In this document: positions 1-5,641 of the stretch, piece after piece
Position numbering within the stretch: the stretch's first letter is position 1
How the letters are laid out: every line of letters starts with the position of its first letter
DNA from: Crocinitomicaceae bacterium
Lineage (GTDB): Bacteria; Bacteroidota; Bacteroidia; Flavobacteriales_D; Crocinitomicaceae
Assembly: GCA_030833265.1 (NCBI GenBank)
Contig: JAURHO010000111.1
Span: 1 to 5,641 of the forward strand
Length of the DNA: 5,641 nucleotides
Direction: 5' to 3'
Program-made: the position numbers and the translations under genes
Notes under the pieces: model-generated
Told to the model about the DNA's origin: nothing
Seen by the model: the letters and a program-made list of their open reading frames with translations, nothing else
The model's database searches: none

Positions 1-1397
1 TTGGGGTCTACCACAGCCGTTTTAACCAAAACGAACGCGTTGAAATCTGGAATCATGTACTCAACAATGACCCCAATAAATTCAGAATCATTGTTGGGGC
101 CCGAAGCTCAGTGTTCTTGCCTTTTGCCGACCTCGGTTTAGTCATCGTCGATGAAGAGCACGAAGCGTCTTTTAAACAATACGATCCCTCGCCTCGTTAT
201 AACGCCCGAGATGCCGCTATTGTCCTCGCCAAATTTCATGAGGCAAAAGTGCTACTCGGTTCTGCGACACCGGCCATTGAAACGTATTACAATGCCCTGC
301 AGGGAAAATACAACTTGGTGAATCTGCAAGAACGCTATAAAGGCCTACAACTGCCTTCTATGCTTTGCGCCGATCTCAAAAGAGAGAAGAAGCTTAAAAA
401 TATGCAGTCGCATTTCTCTTCTTTGCTCCTTACCGAAATGCGCAGTGTTCTCGAAAAGAAAGAACAAATTATCTTGTTTCAAAACAGACGCGGCTACACA
501 CCTATTTGGTCTTGTGAAGTTTGTTCCTGGACGCCGCGTTGTCAGCACTGCGATGTCAGCCTCACGTATCACAAGCATAGCAATATGCTCAAGTGTCATT
601 ATTGCAGTTATACCATCCCGCCAGTTGGCTCTTGCACAGCATGTGGTAGCAACCGCTTGCGCATGATTGGTTTTGGAACCGAAAAAATTGAAGACGAACT
701 GCAATTGATTTTTCCGCAAACGGTCTTCAAGCGCATGGACCTCGACAGCACCCGCTCCAAACACGCTTATGAAGAAATCATTGACGATTTCTCCAACCGC
801 CGTATCGATGTGCTCATCGGCACCCAAATGGTCACCAAAGGGCTAGACTTCGACCACGTTTCTTTGGTGGGCATCCTGGACGCCGATATGCTGCTCAATC
901 GCCCCGACTTCAGGGCCTACGAACGAGCCTTTCAACTGATGTCTCAGGTTGCTGGCCGTGCTGGCCGTAAAGAAAAACAAGGCAAAGTCGTGATCCAAAG
1001 CGCCCAAGCCGATCACTGGGTATTGGAAAGAGTCATGGAACACGACTTCAAGGGTTTCTACGAAGTGGAAATCGAAGAACGCGCGCGCTTCTTTTACCCT
1101 CCATTCTATAAAATCATTCAGCTCACCCTTAAGCACGAAAAAGAAGAATTGATCAATGAAGCTGCCCAATTTCTAGCCAACCAACTCCGCGACGTCTTCA
1201 AAGAACGCGTACTCGGCCCCGAATTCCCGCTCATCAAACGAATTCAGAACAAATACCTCAAGGAAATCAAACTCAAAATCGAGCGCGGCGCCCCCGACAA
1301 AAAAGTCAAGGCTAAAATCCTCCAAGACCTCGACACCTTCTACCAAAACGTCCGCTTCAAAAGCATCCAGATCAGTATCGATGTGGATCCGATGTAG
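1..1397 (+). CDS. priA: Primosomal protein N' (replication restart helicase PriA), 3' part only
   Basis: PriA is a superfamily-2 DNA helicase that recognises abandoned replication forks and starts reloading of the replicative helicase. The reading frame is open from base 3 with no start in the window, so the gene is cut by the left edge. About 464 C-terminal residues are visible, against roughly 730-830 for whole family members. In visible-residue numbering: VGARSSVF (31-38), the DEEH Walker B box (50-53), GSATP (helicase motif III, 86-90), FQNRRGY (159-165), four CxxC pairs at about 171/174, 180/183, 198/201 and 211/214 that would bind two zinc ions, GTQMVTKGLDF (from about 273), and AGRAGR (motif VI, about 317-322). 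A YPPF stretch near 365 begins the C-terminal domain. The Walker A motif and DNA-binding N-terminus lie outside the window. A GTG at 111 is internal, because the conserved HSRFNQNER-type residues precede it. All visible motifs are intact. Identification is very secure. Confidence 0.97.
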   Translation, partial: GVYHSRFNQNERVEIWNHVLNNDPNKFRIIVGARSSVFLPFADLGLVIVDEEHEASFKQYDPSPRYNARDAAIVLAKFHEAKVLLGSATPAIETYYNALQGKYNLVNLQERYKGLQLPSMLCADLKREKKLKNMQSHFSSLLLTEMRSVLEKKEQIILFQNRRGYTPIWSCEVCSWTPRCQHCDVSLTYHKHSNMLKCHYCSYTIPPVGSCTACGSNRLRMIGFGTEKIEDELQLIFPQTVFKRMDLDSTRSKHAYEEIIDDFSNRRIDVLIGTQMVTKGLDFDHVSLVGILDADMLLNRPDFRAYERAFQLMSQVAGRAGRKEKQGKVVIQSAQADHWVLERVMEHDFKGFYEVEIEERARFFYPPFYKIIQLTLKHEKEELINEAAQFLANQLRDVFKERVLGPEFPLIKRIQNKYLKEIKLKIERGAPDKKVKAKILQDLDTFYQNVRFKSIQISIDVDPM

Positions 1398-1401
1398 TCA
1401 A

Positions 1402-1431
1402 AAAAAAAGGAACCTCGCGGTTCCTTTTTTT
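1402..1431. terminator. Bidirectional intrinsic terminator between priA and rpoD
   Basis: A six-pair stem, GGAACC (1409-1414) with GGTTCC (1419-1424), closes a TCGC loop. It is flanked by an A run on the left (1400-1408) and a T run on the right (1425-1431), which extend the pairing. Read on the + strand it ends in U residues just after the priA stop (1395-1397). Read on the - strand it ends in U residues starting two bases after the rpoD stop. Function is inferred from structure and position. Confidence 0.9.
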
Positions 1432-1432
1432 A

Positions 1433-2302
1433 TTATCCTAAGTAGCTTTTCAGTACTTTGTTTTTGTTGGTGTGTTTGAGGCGGCGGATGGCTTTCTCTT
1501 TGATCTGGCGGACGCGCTCACGGGTGAGGTCGAATTTGTCGCCGATTTCTTCAAGGGAAAGTGGTGCTTTGCCGTCAAGGCCGTAGAACATGCTAATGAC
1601 TTCGCTTTCACGCGGGGTGAGGCTTGTTAATGAGCGGCGAATGTCAGAACGCAATGATTCAAGGGTAAGATTAGCTTCTGGGCCAGGAAGTGAGTCTCCT
1701 TGCATGACGTCGTACATCGTAGAAGTTGATTCATCGCCTTCGATGAGTGGAGCATCCATTGAAATGTGACGGCCGTTCTGAGAAAGCGTTTGCTTCACCT
1801 CTTCTGGTGTTACGTTTAGGAATTCAGCCAATTCGTCTGCTGAAGGTGGACGCTCTAGTTTTTGCTCTAGTTCTGAATAAGCGCGGTTGATTTTGTTGAT
1901 GTTACCGATCTTGTTCAAAGGCAAACGTACGATACGTGCTTGTTCTGCTAATGCTTGAAGAATTGATTGACGAATCCACCATACAGCGTATGAAATGAAT
2001 TTGAAACCACGGGTTTCGTCAAAACGCTCAGCTGCTTTAATGAGGCCAAGATTTCCTTCATTGATAAGGTCTGGTAAAGCAAGACCTTGATTTTGGTATT
2101 GTTTTGCTACTGAAACCACGAAGCGAAGGTTTGCTTTTGTCAAGCGCTCCAATGCGATGCGGTCTCCTGCCTTGATTTTACGAGCAAGCTCTACTTCTTC
2201 ATCGGCGGTGATTAAGTCCACACGACCAATTTCTTGTAAATACTTGTCTAAAGATGCGGTCTCTCTGTTAGTGACCTGTTTTGCGATTTTTAACTGCCTC
2301 AT
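1433..2302 (-). CDS. rpoD: Primary RNA polymerase sigma factor (RpoD/SigA, short Bacteroidota type)
   Basis: This is the sigma-70 family factor that directs RNA polymerase to housekeeping promoters. The 289 residues cover region 1.2 (about 16-48, SLDKYLQEIG), regions 2.1-2.4 (about 55-121, with LRFVVSVAKQY, DLINEGNLGLIKA, RFDETRGFKFISYA and WWIRQSI), region 3 (about 122-185, VRLPLNKIG) and region 4 (about 217-289). Region 4 ends in a helix-turn-helix with SLEEIGDKFDLTRERVRQI (249-267). Region 1.1 is absent, as in primary sigma factors of Bacteroidota. I chose the ATG at 2302 because MRQLKI is the usual N-terminus of this group. The frame stays open for 18 more codons to a TTG at 2356, but that extension is not sigma-like. 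An AAGGG lies 12 bases before the ATG, farther than a normal Shine-Dalgarno. The gene stands alone, convergent with priA and divergent from the zinc-finger gene. Confidence 0.97.
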   Translation of the reverse strand: MRQLKIAKQVTNRETASLDKYLQEIGRVDLITADEEVELARKIKAGDRIALERLTKANLRFVVSVAKQYQNQGLALPDLINEGNLGLIKAAERFDETRGFKFISYAVWWIRQSILQALAEQARIVRLPLNKIGNINKINRAYSELEQKLERPPSADELAEFLNVTPEEVKQTLSQNGRHISMDAPLIEGDESTSTMYDVMQGDSLPGPEANLTLESLRSDIRRSLTSLTPRESEVISMFYGLDGKAPLSLEEIGDKFDLTRERVRQIKEKAIRRLKHTNKNKVLKSYLG

Positions 2303-2514
2303 AATTTTTAATTGCCCTTGCTTGTACTGATAAAATGAAGAAAGGTTCGACTTCAACGCAATTTTTTTTCGCTCGTTACAAAGTTTTGAGCAAAATGTAC
2401 CATTGACTGCATATTTTACGGATGCTGACGAATATTTAAGGTGCTGAAATTGTGATTTTTATGCGCTGAGAACACTTCCTACTACTATAAACCTTTAAAG
2501 TGCGTTTTGTTCTC

Positions 2515-2877
2515 ATGAATTATTTAGAATCCAAGCGATTTTGCAAAGCGTGTAGCCAAACCTTACATGGAAGGCGCGATCAAAAGTTCTGTTCGGACCA
2601 TTGCCGGAATGCCTATAATAATCAGCACTACGCCGCGCAAATGGCAAGCCTCAAAAAAATCAATAGCATTCTGCGAAGCAACCAACAAATCCTGTGTCGG
2701 CTCTCAAAAGGAAAAAGAAAACCAATTGCACTCATGGAGTTGCTGAAAAGTGGATTTCAATTGGCTTATCATACGCATACCAAGCAAGCGAAAAATGGAG
2801 AAACCATTTATTTCTGTTACGATTATGGCTATCTTCGATTGGATGAACAGATGGTTCAAATCATTAGCCCAATATAA
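2515..2877 (+). CDS. Small zinc-finger protein of unknown function (DUF2116-like N-terminus)
   Basis: This encodes a predicted cytoplasmic protein of 120 residues with no known function. The N-terminus has C10-x2-C13 and C26-x3-C30 around the sequence LHGRRDQKFC, a typical four-cysteine zinc-binding knuckle; NAYNN follows the last cysteine. Residues 45-65 look like a basic, probably helical linker. The C-terminal part has AYHTHT (84-89) and YFCYDYGYLRL (99-109). I recall the same order, zinc knuckle, then YHTHT, then YCYDYGYLPL, from conserved hypothetical proteins of Bacteroidota, so both ends appear to be family hallmarks. There is no signal peptide or membrane segment. I prefer the ATG at 2515 to an in-frame GTG at 2500, because the zinc knuckle follows it closely and a stop sits at 2488-2490. 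Nucleic-acid or protein binding is possible, but this is only inference. The gene is divergent from rpoD and ends just before a terminator. Confidence 0.85.
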   Translation: MNYLESKRFCKACSQTLHGRRDQKFCSDHCRNAYNNQHYAAQMASLKKINSILRSNQQILCRLSKGKRKPIALMELLKSGFQLAYHTHTKQAKNGETIYFCYDYGYLRLDEQMVQIISPI

Positions 2878-2888
2878 TTTTATTGCAT

Positions 2889-2918
2889 AAAAAAAGCCAG
2901 TATTGCTACTGGCTTTTT
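2889..2918. terminator. Bidirectional intrinsic terminator between the zinc-finger gene and tRNA-His
   Basis: AGCCAGTA (2895-2902) pairs with TACTGGCT (2907-2914) around a TTGC loop. Seven A residues lie to the left (2889-2895) and five T residues to the right (2914-2918). On the + strand it follows the zinc-finger gene stop by about a dozen bases. On the - strand it follows the tRNA 3' end by three bases, giving a U tract of seven. It can therefore serve both transcripts. Confidence 0.88.
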
Positions 2919-2921
2919 GTT

Positions 2922-2999
<78 letters not shown>

Positions 3000-3012
3000 G
3001 TTTAAGTGGGTG

Positions 3013-3020
3013 CAAATATA
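3013..3020 (-). promoter_or_regulatory. Promoter -7 box of tRNA-His (Bacteroidota type)
   Basis: The - strand reads TATATTTG, a perfect match to the Bacteroidota primary-sigma -7 consensus TAnnTTTG. Its 3' edge is 14 bases from the tRNA 5' end, leaving room for a short leader. The matching -33 element (TTTG, about 19-21 bases upstream) is poor: only a T-rich stretch lies there. Support comes from consensus match plus position. Confidence 0.6.
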
Positions 3021-3050
3021 CAAAATCTTCTTCAAATGATAAAATCCGAT

Positions 3051-3085
3051 TTTGCAAATAGTAATTTTTTCTATTCGTAATTTTA
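3051..3085 (+). promoter_or_regulatory. Candidate promoter of the thioredoxin-like gene
   Basis: TTTG at 3051-3054 could be a -33 element and TAATTTTA at 3078-3085 matches seven of eight positions of the -7 consensus TAnnTTTG. The spacer of 23 bases is longer than usual. The box lies about 25 bases before the ATG at 3110, a sensible distance. An alternative -7 box, TAATTTTT, starts at 3062 but has no suitably spaced -33 partner. The region is very AT-rich, so chance matches are easy. Confidence 0.3.
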
Positions 3086-3109
3086 CGGCTCACATTCCAA
3101 AATATAAAG

Positions 3110-3706
3110 ATGTCAGTTATCAATACAACAATACTTGAACAAGCCATGAACTATAGCGCTTATATGGCGCTGACTGAACAATTGGTAAATGAAGGCCGCA
3201 CCAGTGGCCCCAACCAGAGTGAAGCCTATGTGTATTACACAAAGCTCAATCTGCAAAGAATGAACCGACTCAATAAAACCATCTCTATTCCTTCTGAGCT
3301 GAGTGAACTTATCGCTCAAAAAGCACAGCACTGGACCTGGCTCATCATCACCGAACCTTGGTGTGGCGATGCAGCACAATGCGTTCCGGCTCTTGAAAAG
3401 CTGGCTTTGTGCAGCCCCAATATTCAAACAAAATACATTCTCCGCGATGAAAACCCTGAGGTCATGGATGCTTATTTAACGAATGGCGGCAGGTCTATTC
3501 CGAAATTGATTTGTTTGGATGAACAGCTTCAAGAAGTATTTACTTGGGGCCCAAGGCCTGACGTGATTCAAGCCGTCATGAATGACCTCAAGGCTAACGG
3601 AGTGACTGAAATTGCTCAGATTGTAGAAGCCATTCAGAAAGCTTACAACGATAACAAGCAAGCTGGTATTTATGAGGAGCTCGCTGCAGTTTTGAACAGC
3701 ATCTAA
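3110..3706 (+). CDS. Thioredoxin family protein with single-cysteine WCGDA active site
   Basis: This 198-residue protein is a cytoplasmic member of the thioredoxin-fold group I associate with Pfam Thioredoxin_9. The helical N-terminal part carries GRTSGPNQSEA (29-39) and YTKLNLQRMNRLNKT (43-57), which recur in this group. The fold core has the strand WTWLIITEPWCGDAAQ (75-90), where the usual CxxC is replaced by C85-G-D-A88. The cis-proline loop is GGRSIPKLI (126-134). C91, C101 and C135 are other cysteines, none in the CxxC position. With a lone N-terminal active-site cysteine it cannot act as a classical dithiol oxidoreductase through CxxC; a monothiol or non-redox role is inferred. There is no signal peptide or lipobox. 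The start at 3110 gives the longest frame; the ATG at 3146 (MNYSAY) is also plausible, since the conserved part begins after it. The gene is divergent from tRNA-His and convergent with hppD, so context gives no functional hint. Confidence 0.88.
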   Translation: MSVINTTILEQAMNYSAYMALTEQLVNEGRTSGPNQSEAYVYYTKLNLQRMNRLNKTISIPSELSELIAQKAQHWTWLIITEPWCGDAAQCVPALEKLALCSPNIQTKYILRDENPEVMDAYLTNGGRSIPKLICLDEQLQEVFTWGPRPDVIQAVMNDLKANGVTEIAQIVEAIQKAYNDNKQAGIYEELAAVLNSI

Positions 3707-3724
3707 ACTTGAAAATAAATTAAT

Positions 3725-3752
3725 AAAAAAGGGGGCGCTTGCCCCCTTTTTT
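3725..3752. terminator. Bidirectional intrinsic terminator between the thioredoxin-like gene and hppD
   Basis: GGGGGC (3731-3736) pairs with GCCCCC (3741-3746) around a GCTT loop, with six A residues on the left (3725-3730) and six T residues on the right (3747-3752). It lies 18 bases past the + strand stop and about 20 bases past the hppD stop on the - strand. The symmetric A/T flanks suit termination of both converging transcripts. Confidence 0.92.
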
Positions 3753-3771
3753 ATTGAATCAGTATACTGAA

Positions 3772-4932
3772 TTAGAGTGTCCCTCTGTTTTCTTGTTCGC
3801 GTTCGATGGCTTCAAATAAAGCCTTAAAGTTTCCTTTTCCGAATGATTGCGCACCCTTTCTTTGGATAATTTCAAAGAACATTGTTGGGCGATCCACGAC
3901 TGGCTTGGTGAAGAGTTGTAATAAGTAACCTTCGTCGTCGCGGTCAATGAGAATGCCATGAGACTTCAAGAGTTCAACATCTTCATCGATGGCACCCACG
4001 CGCTCGAGTAAATCTTCGTAGTAGGTTTCTGGAACATACAAAAACTCAACCCCACGATCGCGCATGGCAGATACAGTGGCTACGATATCGTTGGTTGCAA
4101 CGGCGATGTGTTGTACACCTGGGCCATTGTAAAAATCAATGTATTCTTCAATTTGAGACTTTTTCTTGCCTTCGGCTGGCTCATTGATTGGAAATTTAAT
4201 GCGGCCGTTTCCGTTAGACATTACTTTTGACATCAAGGCTGTGTAGTCTGTAGAAATGTCTTTGTCGTCGAAAGAAACAATTTGCGCAAAACCCATGACC
4301 TTGCCATAGAATTCTACCCAGTCATTCATTTCATTCCAACCTACATTCCCTACCATGTGGTCAATGAATTTAAGCCCAACTGGCTCAGGGTTGTAATGAG
4401 ATTCCCACTTTTTGTAGCCCGGTAAAAAGATGCCGTTGTAGTTTTTACGCTCAACGAAAATATGAACGGTTTCGCCGTAAGTATAGATTCCTGATCGAAC
4501 TACGTAACCATTTTCGTCTTCTTCACGGGTTGGTTGCATGTAAGGTTTTGCGCCGCGCTTTGTCGTTTCTTCAAATGCTTTAGTTGCATCCTCAACCCAA
4601 AGTGCCACCACTTTTACGCCGTCTCCGTGCTTATTAATATGTGCATTGAGTTCACCATCTTGTTGTAATGGTGTAGTAAGAACGAGTCTGATTTTATCTT
4701 GCTTGAGCACATAAGATACGCGGTCTTTCATACCTGTTTCAAGACCAGCATAGGCCTCTGACTGAAAACCGAAAGCAGTTTTGTAGTAATGTGCACTTTG
4801 CTTGGCGTTGCCTACATAAAGTTCAACGTAGTCGGTGCCGAGTAAAGGAAGAAAATCTTCGGCGTCGTGAAATATTTTTTCTAGACTGTAGTCGTAGTTT
4901 TGGATGTCTTTTAAATTTTTAATCTCTGCCAT
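3772..4932 (-). CDS. hppD: 4-hydroxyphenylpyruvate dioxygenase
   Basis: This Fe(II) enzyme uses O2 to convert 4-hydroxyphenylpyruvate to homogentisate and CO2, the second step of tyrosine breakdown, in the cytoplasm. The 386 residues are normal for the family. There are two vicinal-oxygen-chelate halves. The N-terminal half starts near residue 34 (DYVELYVGNAKQSAHYY) and the catalytic half near 187 (LKFIDHMVGNV). The predicted iron ligands are all present: H192 in IDHMVGN, H275 in GPGVQHIAVAT and E354 in MFFEIIQRKG. Their spacing (83 and 79 residues) equals that of the well-studied Streptomyces enzyme as I recall it. Other family signatures are KFPINEP (246-252), SQIEEY (259-264) and LLQLFTKP (337-344). 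The ATG at 4932 gives the expected N-terminus. It lies 39 bp downstream of hmgA on the same strand with no Shine-Dalgarno, so it is probably the second gene of an hmgA-hppD operon. Confidence 0.98.
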   Translation of the reverse strand: MAEIKNLKDIQNYDYSLEKIFHDAEDFLPLLGTDYVELYVGNAKQSAHYYKTAFGFQSEAYAGLETGMKDRVSYVLKQDKIRLVLTTPLQQDGELNAHINKHGDGVKVVALWVEDATKAFEETTKRGAKPYMQPTREEDENGYVVRSGIYTYGETVHIFVERKNYNGIFLPGYKKWESHYNPEPVGLKFIDHMVGNVGWNEMNDWVEFYGKVMGFAQIVSFDDKDISTDYTALMSKVMSNGNGRIKFPINEPAEGKKKSQIEEYIDFYNGPGVQHIAVATNDIVATVSAMRDRGVEFLYVPETYYEDLLERVGAIDEDVELLKSHGILIDRDDEGYLLQLFTKPVVDRPTMFFEIIQRKGAQSFGKGNFKALFEAIEREQENRGTL

Positions 4933-4971
4933 TGTGGTGAATTTGAGTCAAAATTAGGGATTAAAGCCGAG

Positions 4972-5641
4972 TTAATGCTGCCAAGAGAACATGTAATCTG
5001 GCAATTCAAGTTCTAAAGCACGTTTAGTCAAACAAAGCGGCTTAAAGGTATCGACCATCACAGCGAGTTCTTCCGTTTCTGTTTTTCCGATGCTTCTTTC
5101 ATATGCTCCCGGATGCGGGCCATGCGGAATACCTGCCGGATGCAAGGTAATTTGTCCTTTTTCGATGTTATTGCGGCTCATGAAATCACCATCTACATAA
5201 TAAAGCACTTCATCGGAGTCAATATTAGAGTGGTTGTATGGTGCCGGAATTGAATCCGGATGATAGTCGTAAAGACGCGGCACAAATGAGCACACGACAA
5301 ACGCCGATGTTTCAAAAGTTTGATGCACCGGAGGTGGTTGGTGTACGCGCCCCGTTATTGGTTCGAAGTCATGGATGGAGAACGCATAAGGATAGTTATA
5401 GCCGTCCCAACCAACTACATTAAATGGATGATGCGCATATGTGTAGTCATATAAGACATCTTGCTTTTTAATACGGATCAGAAAATCGCCTTCTTCATTA
5501 TGGGTTTCCAATTCATGAGGAGCTCTGATGTCGCGCTCGCAGAATGGAGAATGCTCTAGCAATTGCCCAAACCAATTTCTGTAGCGTTTAGGCGTATAAA
5601 CAGGATGAAAAGACTGTATGATAAATAAGCGGTTGTTTTCG
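4972..5641 (-). CDS. hmgA: Homogentisate 1,2-dioxygenase, C-terminal part (start beyond right edge)
   Basis: HmgA is the cupin-fold Fe(II) dioxygenase that opens the homogentisate ring to maleylacetoacetate, the step directly after HppD. The frame stays open to the right edge, so the start and the N-terminal part are missing; about 222 residues are visible. A TTG at 5562 lies inside the gene, because NRLFIIQSFHP and TPKRYRNWFGQ before it are coding and family-like. Other recognisable blocks are HHPFNVVGWDGYNYPYAFSI, HQPPPVHQTFETSAFV and the metal region. In visible-residue numbering the likely iron ligands are H137 (PYNH), E144 (DSDE) and H173 (IPHGPH). The two histidines are 36 residues apart, as in the human enzyme as I recall it. 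The family-typical end of the ORF is intact at the TAA (4974-4972). It is probably co-transcribed with hppD, hmgA first. The promoter lies outside the window. Confidence 0.96.
   Translation of the reverse strand, partial: ENNRLFIIQSFHPVYTPKRYRNWFGQLLEHSPFCERDIRAPHELETHNEEGDFLIRIKKQDVLYDYTYAHHPFNVVGWDGYNYPYAFSIHDFEPITGRVHQPPPVHQTFETSAFVVCSFVPRLYDYHPDSIPAPYNHSNIDSDEVLYYVDGDFMSRNNIEKGQITLHPAGIPHGPHPGAYERSIGKTETEELAVMVDTFKPLCLTKRALELELPDYMFSWQH

Noticed and set aside
345..827. A 160-codon open frame on the - strand inside priA
   Set aside because: It lies wholly opposite an intact, strongly conserved helicase region and its translation shows no recognisable domain, so it is a shadow frame.
843..1169. 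A 108-codon open frame on the - strand inside priA
   Set aside because: It is opposite the conserved helicase motif VI region; its F-rich composition is what the complement of lysine and glutamate codons gives.
2303..2356. An 18-codon in-frame N-terminal extension of RpoD starting at a TTG
   Set aside because: The added residues have no sigma-factor similarity, the start is TTG, and MRQLKI at the ATG at 2302 is the usual beginning of this sigma factor group.
2391..2399. A possible rpoD -7 box on the - strand, TACATTTTG
   Set aside because: It matches TAnnTTTG at only seven of eight positions or with one extra base, and no TTTG lies at a -33 distance. The position, about 90 bases before the ATG, is plausible, but the evidence is too thin to list.
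5238..5423. A 61-codon + strand open frame inside hmgA
   Set aside because: It lies opposite the conserved cupin core of homogentisate dioxygenase and has no features of its own.

Overview
This window looks like ordinary chromosomal sequence from a member of the phylum Bacteroidota. Four things point there. The primary sigma factor is the short, region-1.1-less type that begins with MRQLKI. The small zinc-finger protein and the thioredoxin-like protein belong to families I know mainly from Bacteroidota. The starts that can be seen lack a well-placed Shine-Dalgarno sequence. A perfect TAnnTTTG promoter box lies just upstream of the tRNA gene. I cannot place it below phylum with confidence; the tyrosine/homogentisate pathway suggests an aerobic lineage.

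Layout, left to right. The 3' part of priA (replication-restart helicase, + strand, start outside the window) converges on the primary sigma factor gene rpoD (- strand). A 212-bp intergenic stretch separates rpoD from a divergent small gene for a zinc-finger protein of unknown function (+). That gene converges on a tRNA-His gene (-). About 110 bp further on, a divergent gene encodes a thioredoxin-fold protein (+), which converges on hppD (-). Upstream of hppD in the same orientation is hmgA (-), which runs off the right edge. No gap without a gene exceeds about 215 bp.

hmgA and hppD are the one clear functional unit. HppD turns 4-hydroxyphenylpyruvate into homogentisate and HmgA opens the homogentisate ring, two consecutive steps of tyrosine catabolism. 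They are 39 bp apart on the same strand, so co-transcription with hmgA first is likely. The other genes are single housekeeping or conserved-hypothetical units in alternating orientation. Each of the three convergent junctions carries one compact symmetric hairpin with A-tract and T-tract flanks, able to act as a terminator in both directions.

I found no mobile element, CRISPR array, toxin-antitoxin pair or defence cassette, and no evidence of an undescribed multi-gene system. The points most worth a second look are the uncharacterised zinc-finger protein, the single-cysteine thioredoxin active site, two U-U mismatches in the tRNA-His acceptor stem, and the shared terminators.
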